A stretch of 6,279 bases of DNA from Patescibacteria group bacterium. Its GTDB lineage: Bacteria; Patescibacteriota; Minisyncoccia; Phycocordibacterales; Phycocordibacteraceae. Where the stretch lies: NCBI GenBank assembly GCA_019246385.1, contig JAFAQP010000075.1, forward strand, positions 1-6,279, in the 5' to 3' direction. This document shows positions 1 to 4,118 of this stretch, piece by piece. The position numbers and the translations under genes were made by a program. The notes below the pieces were generated by a model. That model searched no databases. It was not told the DNA's origin and saw only the letters and a list, made by a program, of their open reading frames with translations. The stretch's first letter is position 1, and every line of letters begins with the position of its first letter.

Positions 1-285
1 CGCGGGAAAATATATAAGATAGAAGATTTAATAACGCTTGCCGCTCCAAAGAAAGGAGCAATCGTAGTCGCAAGGTTCACGACCCCGCCGATATCACTTG
101 CGTTAGCCGCGGCCGAAGGAATCATATGCGAGACAGGAGGCGTCACTTCACATGCCGCTCTCATCGCGCGGGAATTTGGCAAGCCATGCCTCGTAGGGGT
201 GACCGGAGCATTAGCTGCGTTAGCGGAAGGGCAGGAGGTTATTCTTGATGCAGACGCGGGAGAGGTATATGAAACTGAGCGATAA
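1..285 (+). CDS. PEP-utilising enzyme, C-terminal phosphohistidine (mobile) domain, 5' partial
   Basis: Reading frame 1 is open from the window edge to TAA at 283-285 and gives the last 94 residues of a larger protein. The fragment carries the signature of the PEP-utilising mobile domain: a V-A-R-F-T-T-P-P segment (residues 23-30), then TGGVTSHAALIAREFGKP (45-62) with the phospho-accepting His at visible residue 51 (codon 151-153), and the closing I-L-D-A-D-A-G-E-V strand (81-89). In this family the swivelling His carries phosphate between a nucleotide-binding site and a PEP/pyruvate site, as in PEP synthase, pyruvate phosphate dikinase and PTS enzyme I; rifampin phosphotransferase and other relatives use the same domain. 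The domain sits at the very C-terminus, which fits PEP-synthase-like and stand-alone ATP-grasp/PEP-utiliser proteins better than PPDK or enzyme I, where a PEP-binding barrel follows. The substrate cannot be read from this fragment. The end overlaps the next gene by 38 bases. Confidence 0.9.
   Translation, partial: RGKIYKIEDLITLAAPKKGAIVVARFTTPPISLALAAAEGIICETGGVTSHAALIAREFGKPCLVGVTGALAALAEGQEVILDADAGEVYETER
233..238 (+). promoter_or_regulatory. Shine-Dalgarno AGGAGG for the following gene
   Basis: AGGAGG lies 9 bases before ATG 248 and 6 bases before an in-frame TTG at 245. It is inside the upstream coding sequence (codons for Q-E-V), so part of the match is forced by that protein. It is the best ribosome-binding match seen before any gene in the window, and it favours a start at 248 over the later ATG at 269, which has its own weaker GGGAGAGG at 258-265. 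Confidence 0.55.
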
Positions 286-1369
286 AGCGGAATCCCTTTT
301 ACAAAGGCATATAGAAATAGTACTGAAAGCCGGAAATGCTTCGGGCGTAGCCGGTAGATGGCCGATGCCGGCCCTTGAGTCCGTGATTGATGCGGTTGTT
401 CATTCTGAACCCTTCGTCGCATCGTCTTTTTACGCTCGAGTACGAAAACTAAAGCTCCAAGGCTGTACATATCAGGAGATAGGAAGTCTTTTTGAATATC
501 CTTCGAATCTGGCTTTACTTACCTTTTTGCCGCGTACTCGGGCATTATCATCTGCGCCAGCCGAACGCTATATAGAGATCTATAACGATCTCGCGGCTAT
601 GCTTTTTCCATTTTATAGAGGAAAGCCGTTTTGCGAAGATGGTGCGAATCTCCTTCTTTCAGAGTCCGACCAGGACGCGCTTATGGAGGACGTCGGAAAG
701 GCAGAAGCCATCCCAAAAGAACTTTTAGCGGAGTTGGATGGGCGATTATGGATGTACGTGGAACATATTTTCGCCCGTTTCCATAATTTAGGGCATGAAT
801 TCCACGGACCTTATGGTCGCCGAGAAAAACTCCTCGTAAAAGCCTGGCATACGTTACGCGGTATGGAAGAAGAAATATTCCGCGATTTTCCCTATGAAGC
901 GGTAACTTGTTATGAATTCTATCTCGATAATCGAGTCACATTTGATATCCATAATCGCATGAATTCGGACAAACCATTGGCGGCTACTTTGACCAAGAGT
1001 TATGTAAGGTCGAATGAAGAATGGCTTACTACTGGCCAGGTGAAACAGTTGGTAGAAATATTAGACACTTATTTGGAAAGAAGCGGAAAATTTTTATCGT
1101 CATTGAGTGCAAAAGATTTAAAAAAAAGGAACGCTGAAATAGAATTCTTCGTACTCAAACCGTTAGCCGATAGATTAGGGGAAGATTGGCATCCTCCTGC
1201 AGGAGTATATGCCAGCATTGAACAGGGTATGATGAGCCACATATCCGGGAGAATATACGAACAACTAATAGCATATCAGAGAGAAGGAACGATTGAGAAC
1301 GTGCGAGTTCTCTATGATCCGAGGATACCGTTTCCAAGCGCTGCGGTTGGAGACACTCACAAGAAATGA
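248..1369 (+). CDS. Unrecognised 373-residue protein, coupled to a phosphohistidine enzyme gene
   Basis: A long open frame of clearly protein-like composition, ending in TGA at 1367-1369; I do not recognise the family. The start is uncertain: ATG 248 (chosen, behind AGGAGG), TTG 245, or ATG 269. No signal peptide or membrane segment is visible, so it is probably a soluble cytoplasmic protein. It looks mostly helical, with a basic segment near residues 60-75 (S-F-Y-A-R-V-R-K-L-K-L) and a charged helical stretch near residues 255-300. The most distinctive part is LGHEFHGPYGRRE around residues 181-193, rich in His, Gly and aromatic residues, followed by a Trp-containing helix (K-A-W-H-T-L-R-G). 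The C-terminal 30 residues include L-Y-D-P-R-I-P-F-P. It overlaps the preceding gene by 38 bases, so it is probably co-expressed with it and may act on the same pathway or be its partner; that is inference. Spot counts show AT-rich stretches (18 G+C of 60 at 1081-1140). Confidence 0.8.
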   Translation: MQTRERYMKLSDKAESLLQRHIEIVLKAGNASGVAGRWPMPALESVIDAVVHSEPFVASSFYARVRKLKLQGCTYQEIGSLFEYPSNLALLTFLPRTRALSSAPAERYIEIYNDLAAMLFPFYRGKPFCEDGANLLLSESDQDALMEDVGKAEAIPKELLAELDGRLWMYVEHIFARFHNLGHEFHGPYGRREKLLVKAWHTLRGMEEEIFRDFPYEAVTCYEFYLDNRVTFDIHNRMNSDKPLAATLTKSYVRSNEEWLTTGQVKQLVEILDTYLERSGKFLSSLSAKDLKKRNAEIEFFVLKPLADRLGEDWHPPAGVYASIEQGMMSHISGRIYEQLIAYQREGTIENVRVLYDPRIPFPSAAVGDTHKK

Positions 1370-1413
1370 TATATTTTTCAAGCTGACCGGGAAGGCTGCG
1401 CTCAGCGAACATT

Positions 1414-1444
1414 CGCCGAGATAAGCCAGTAACTTGCCTCGGCG
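1414..1444 (+). other. GC-rich hairpin resembling the tRNA-Phe acceptor stem
   Basis: CGCCGAG (1414-1420) and CTCGGCG (1438-1444) are perfect 7-base inverted repeats around a 17-base loop. No T-run follows, so it is not an ordinary terminator. The two arms contain GCCGAG and CCTCGGC, the same sequences that form the acceptor stem of the tRNA-Phe about 130 bases downstream (GCCGAGG at 1548-1554, CCTCGGC at 1613-1619). The segment AACTTGCC also occurs both here (1431-1438) and at the tRNA 5' edge (1543-1550). It could be a decayed tRNA fragment, a regulatory structure, or chance. The inverted repeat itself is certain; its role is not. Confidence 0.45.
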
Positions 1445-1488
1445 GCGCTCTGAAAGAATTCGCTTACGAACTTTTGCTCATTTCAGGA

Positions 1489-1520
1489 TGAATGAAAGCT
1501 GACTTTCATTCAGCCTTTTT
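1489..1520 (+). terminator. Candidate Rho-independent terminator of the left operon
   Basis: TGAATGAAAG (1489-1498) and CTTTCATTCA (1503-1512) form a perfect 10-bp stem closed by the 4-base loop CTGA, followed after GCC by TTTTT at 1516-1520. It lies 120 bases after the stop of the unrecognised gene and 28 bases before the tRNA. The stem is AT-rich (4 G-C pairs of 10) and three bases separate it from the T-run, so efficiency may be modest. No T-run follows on the minus strand, so it works only for + strand transcription. Confidence 0.6.
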
Positions 1521-1547
1521 CGCAAAAGCTATTCTTGTAAGCAACTT

Positions 1548-1620
1548 GCCGAGGTAGCTCAGTTGGTAGAGCATTTCCCTGAAGAGGAAGGGGTCGCCGG
1601 TTCGAGCCCGGCCCTCGGCA
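1548..1620 (+). tRNA. tRNA-Phe (anticodon GAA)
   Basis: A complete 73-base cloverleaf can be drawn by hand. The acceptor stem is GCCGAGG (1548-1554) with CCTCGGC (1613-1619), discriminator A at 1620. The D arm is GCTC-AGTTGGTA-GAGC (1557-1572). The anticodon stem is TTTCC/GGAAG (1574-1578 with 1586-1590, first pair T-G wobble) around loop CTGAAGA, giving anticodon GAA at 1581-1583, which reads Phe codons TTC and TTT. The variable loop is GGGTC, and the T arm is GCCGG-TTCGAGC-CCGGC (1596-1612). The bases after the discriminator are CCC, not CCA, so the CCA end must be added enzymatically. No clear promoter is visible just upstream, and the isomerase gene begins 9 bases after the discriminator with no terminator between, so the tRNA is probably cut from a tRNA-mRNA precursor. 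Confidence 0.97.
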
Positions 1621-1629
1621 CCCTGAATT

Positions 1630-2616
1630 ATGTATGACGCAATAAAGAATTTTCCGAAGCAGTTCCTGTACAAGCCGGTCATAGAAAACTCGGACAAGCT
1701 CGGTGCGTATGAGCGTTTCGTGGTTCTCGGCATGGGTGGGTCGAATCTCGCGCCCGAACTATTGAAAGTCCGTCAGCCGAACCTTGATATCGCCGCACAC
1801 CGCACCTATGATCTGCCGCATGTTCCCGTCTCCCACGCACGAAAGACGCTTTTCATAGCGAGTTCGTATTCCGGTAATACGGAGGAAACGATCACGAGTT
1901 TTGAAAAGGCGCTCAGGGAAAAAGTGCCGCTTGCCGTGATAACTACGGGCGGTACATTGCTCGCACTCGCGAAACGCCATCGCATCCCGTATGTCGAATT
2001 GCCCAATACCGGCATCCAGCCTCGCTCCGCGTTGGGGTATGCCATCGTCGGCATTTCGGCACTCATCGGAAAGCCTGCATTCCTACGCGAGCTTCACGCG
2101 CTTCCTGCGACTCTGCGGGTTTCGGCTCTGGAAAAGAATGGCAAAGCTCTTGCAAAAAAAATATCAGGTCGTGTGCCTATCATATATTCTTCGATAGATA
2201 ATTTTCCGATCGCGTATAACTGGAAGATCAAATTCAACGAAACGGGCAAGGTCCCTGCGTTCGCGAACAGCTTCCCCGAACTGAACCACAATGAGATGAC
2301 GGGCTTCGATGTTGCCCGTCTGACGAAAAAGCTCTCCGCCCCATTTTATTTCATATTTCTGAAGGGAAAAGACAATCCTCGGATAGTGAACCGGATGGAA
2401 ACGACGGCGCAGCTGTATCGTGAACGACGCCTTCCTGTAGAGATGCTGGAGCTTAGCGGGAAAACACCTTTCGAGCGGATATTTAATGCCCTTCTTTTGG
2501 CGGACTGGACGGCGTATTACACGGCGGAGCGCTACCAGGTTGAAGCGGAACAAGTGCCTATGGTGGAGCGTTTCAAAAGCCTGATCGCACGGATGCGCCG
2601 AAGAAAAACGTCCTAG
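1630..2616 (+). CDS. Bifunctional phosphoglucose/phosphomannose isomerase
   Basis: This 328-residue SIS-fold protein should interconvert glucose-6-phosphate and fructose-6-phosphate, and mannose-6-phosphate and fructose-6-phosphate, linking upper glycolysis with nucleotide-sugar supply in the cytoplasm. Visible landmarks are VVLGMGGSNLAPELL (31-45), the phosphate-binding SYSGNTEET (79-87), QPRSALGY (130-137), NETGK with Glu204, FPELNHNE (215-222) with His220, and a C-terminal K (Lys316). The Glu-His spacing of 16 and the late Lys match the catalytic set described for the archaeal/bacterial PGI/PMI family, and the length fits that family rather than the roughly 550-residue classical Pgi. The start is well bounded: a TGA stands in frame at 1624-1626, and the N-terminus M-Y-D-A-I-K-N-F-P-K-Q-F is typical of the family. 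No Shine-Dalgarno is present, because the upstream bases are the tRNA 3' end. The stop TAG lies inside a CTAG shared with the converging hsp20 gene. Confidence 0.92.
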   Translation: MYDAIKNFPKQFLYKPVIENSDKLGAYERFVVLGMGGSNLAPELLKVRQPNLDIAAHRTYDLPHVPVSHARKTLFIASSYSGNTEETITSFEKALREKVPLAVITTGGTLLALAKRHRIPYVELPNTGIQPRSALGYAIVGISALIGKPAFLRELHALPATLRVSALEKNGKALAKKISGRVPIIYSSIDNFPIAYNWKIKFNETGKVPAFANSFPELNHNEMTGFDVARLTKKLSAPFYFIFLKGKDNPRIVNRMETTAQLYRERRLPVEMLELSGKTPFERIFNALLLADWTAYYTAERYQVEAEQVPMVERFKSLIARMRRRKTS

Positions 2617-3089
2617 TTCGCGCGCACACGTAGCTTGGTCTGACGGTCTTTGTTTATTTTCGGAAGTTTTATAGTGAGAAGGCCATGCCGCTCCGAAGCT
2701 TCCGCCGAATCGACGTCTATCTCTGCCGGAAGAACGACTGAGCGCTCAAAGCCGCCCCAGTAAAGCTCCTGGTAGACATATCCGTCCTCGTTCATTTCTT
2801 TTTGCTCGACGCGTTTTCCTTTTATGGTCACCATGTCGCGCGTTATCGCGATATCTAGATCCTCCGGTTTCACTCCTGCCACGAGCGCTTTGATGATTAT
2901 CTCGGAACCGTTCTGATACACGTCGACGGTCAGTTGTGCGGTGCCCGGCTCATCGTGAACGGATTGCTGGGCAACGGGGGCACCTTTTTGCTGCGGCTCG
3001 GGCAATTCGTCGTCGTCTTCGAACGTATCAAAGTCGTTATCGAAATGGGCTCCGGTCAGCCTGTCGAAAAAAGAAGGTTTTTTTGCCAT
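2613..3089 (-). CDS. Hsp20/alpha-crystallin family small heat-shock protein
   Basis: A 158-residue ATP-independent holding chaperone that should bind unfolding proteins and assemble into oligomers in the cytoplasm. The N-terminal arm (1-50) is variable and strongly acidic (D17-E28 is nearly all Asp/Glu and Phe). The alpha-crystallin domain spans about 52-144 and shows A-L-V-A-G-V-K-P-E-D-L, V-T-I-K-G-K-R, G-G-F-E-R-S-V-V-L-P and the family hallmark A-x(4)-GLLTIKLPK (131-144). The C-terminal L-R-V (153-155) is a degenerate version of the I-x-I/V motif used for oligomer contacts. ATG 3089 is chosen because M-A-K-K-P-S-F-F-D-R-L is a typical N-terminus; an in-frame GTG at 3137 would add 16 residues but run 37 bases into prsW. 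No Shine-Dalgarno is evident. It is the last gene of the valS operon, 11 bases after prsW, and its TAG overlaps the isomerase stop, so no separate terminator exists between them. Confidence 0.93.
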   Translation of the reverse strand: MAKKPSFFDRLTGAHFDNDFDTFEDDDELPEPQQKGAPVAQQSVHDEPGTAQLTVDVYQNGSEIIIKALVAGVKPEDLDIAITRDMVTIKGKRVEQKEMNEDGYVYQELYWGGFERSVVLPAEIDVDSAEASERHGLLTIKLPKINKDRQTKLRVRAN

Positions 3090-3100
3090 ACGATAGTTTA

Positions 3101-3832
3101 TTAAGAGTTTCGCCGCAGGAACGCTTTCTGCCACCACGCGGGCCGTTCTATCCTTTTCACGCGTTCAAGAGCGAGAAGCAGGAACACGATGCCCATCCAG
3201 ACTCCCAAGAAGACGGTGAGCGCGGCGCCTCCTCCACTGAAAAGTATAAGAGAGTTGAAAATAGTGTGCAATAGAAGGGCGAGGATAACTCCGATCGACC
3301 CATATAGTATCTTGGCATTTTGTTCGCGATAAAAGGCGAACGCAAGCGCACCGCCTATGACCGAAGAGCCAAGGACATGGATGAGCGTAGCGCCGATAAA
3401 GCGCAGATCGCCCGTCGCCACTCCCTGTAAAAAATGCCCGCTCAATATCGGGCTGAACAAAAAGAGGGCGTTTTCGAGAGCCGAAAATCCAAGGGCCGTC
3501 GTAATGAGGTATATGGGCATATCAATGGGTTCGTCGGCGGACGGACGGCGCAGCACGACGATCCAGGCGATAAGGAACTTCGTTATCTCTTCGGTCGCCG
3601 CCCAGGAAAGCAAAAGCCAGAAACCGATCGGCAAATAACGGGCCGCAAACGCTTGAAAGGGGAGCACGACAAGGACGCCGAGCATTCCGGCAAAAAAAGC
3701 CGCAAGCAGGGCCGATTTCGGCTCAGGCTTCTTGCTGTCCTCGAAGAGCCAAAATGCGAGCCACACCAGAACTGGCACAAGGCCGGCGATAAAAGCGGCG
3801 AAGGCGGCTCCGGCACCGGAGAGAATTCCCAT
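3101..3832 (-). CDS. PrsW-family glutamic intramembrane protease
   Basis: A 243-residue polytopic membrane protein with roughly seven hydrophobic segments (about 8-30, 41-63, 69-94, 106-130, 145-168, 174-196, 200-220). It carries the PrsW set of motifs: the cytoplasmic-side E-D-x(3)-P-E-P (31-38) after the first segment, EEITKF (81-86, catalytic glutamates of the E-E-x-x-K/R type), GFSALENALF (115-124, the F-x-x-x-E-N motif), His152 in H-V-L-G-S-S, and H-T-I-F-N (189-193). In Bacillus subtilis PrsW makes the first cut in the anti-sigma factor RsiW; the natural substrate here is unknown and no anti-sigma factor is visible nearby. The ATG at 3832 follows the preceding stop by 4 bases. Upstream bases are purine-rich but contain no well-spaced Shine-Dalgarno, so translation may depend on coupling. 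The basic C-terminus (R-R-N-S) should be cytoplasmic or periplasmic depending on segment count. Confidence 0.88.
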   Translation of the reverse strand: MGILSGAGAAFAAFIAGLVPVLVWLAFWLFEDSKKPEPKSALLAAFFAGMLGVLVVLPFQAFAARYLPIGFWLLLSWAATEEITKFLIAWIVVLRRPSADEPIDMPIYLITTALGFSALENALFLFSPILSGHFLQGVATGDLRFIGATLIHVLGSSVIGGALAFAFYREQNAKILYGSIGVILALLLHTIFNSLILFSGGGAALTVFLGVWMGIVFLLLALERVKRIERPAWWQKAFLRRNS

Positions 3833-3836
3833 CTTA

Positions 3837-4118
3837 TTATTCTACTCTTCCTATTGCGCTGCGAATTCGTTTCAGGCTCAGGGTGGGATATTTTTCGCGT
3901 TCGATTTTTTGTCTGGCGCGCTGCAAGCATTGTCCGAATATGCGCCGCGTCATCCCGGACATCGCGATGGCGTCTTTTCTGCCTTTTCTCGTTGGAAATC
4001 GATTCGCGAGGTCAAGCGCCAACCGTTCTTTTTCGGTTAAGGGATGTTTCAAATCCGACCCGGCTTCAGGCTCTCTCGACTTCGGCGCAAACGAATGTCC
4101 GTGTTCAATTCCTCCCAT
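3837..4118 (-). CDS. Small basic protein of unknown function, possible helix-turn-helix-like segment
   Basis: A 93-residue open frame fills the gap between valS and prsW. I do not recognise it. The first 25 residues are Gly/Ser/Pro-rich and probably disordered. Residues 27-73 read like two or three helices: LTEKERLALDLANRF (27-41), then R-K-G-R-K-D-A-I-A-M-S-G-M-T-R-R and a helix with Q-R-A-R-Q-K-I-E-R-E (66-75). The pattern is loosely like sigma-70 region 4 or other helix-turn-helix domains, but this is pattern matching by eye. The tail is basic. The start is uncertain: ATG 4118 (14-base overlap with valS) is chosen; GTG 4127, TTG 4142 and TTG 4052 are alternatives, and none has a good ribosome-binding site. 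Support for a real gene comes from the tight fit: it overlaps the valS end and stops 4 bases before prsW. It does not resemble the missing coiled-coil arm of ValRS. Confidence 0.6.
   Translation of the reverse strand: MGGIEHGHSFAPKSREPEAGSDLKHPLTEKERLALDLANRFPTRKGRKDAIAMSGMTRRIFGQCLQRARQKIEREKYPTLSLKRIRSAIGRVE

Noticed and set aside
1505..1540. A promoter for tRNA-Phe with TATTCT at 1530-1535 as -10
   Set aside because: No acceptable -35 lies 16-18 bases upstream; the region there is the terminator hairpin. A weak or extended promoter is possible but cannot be supported.
1370..1547. A hidden small gene or pseudogene in the spacer
   Set aside because: No frame gives a plausible protein with a start and ribosome-binding site; two hairpins account for the visible structure.
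3090..3137. Upstream GTG start for hsp20, adding 16 residues
   Set aside because: It would overlap prsW by 37 bases and add a segment unlike Hsp20 N-termini, while M-A-K-K-P-S-F-F at 3089 fits well.
3837..4118. The small protein as a frameshifted ValRS C-terminal arm
   Set aside because: It lacks the long Glu/Lys/Leu coiled-coil pattern of that arm, and valS ends cleanly after its anticodon-binding domain.
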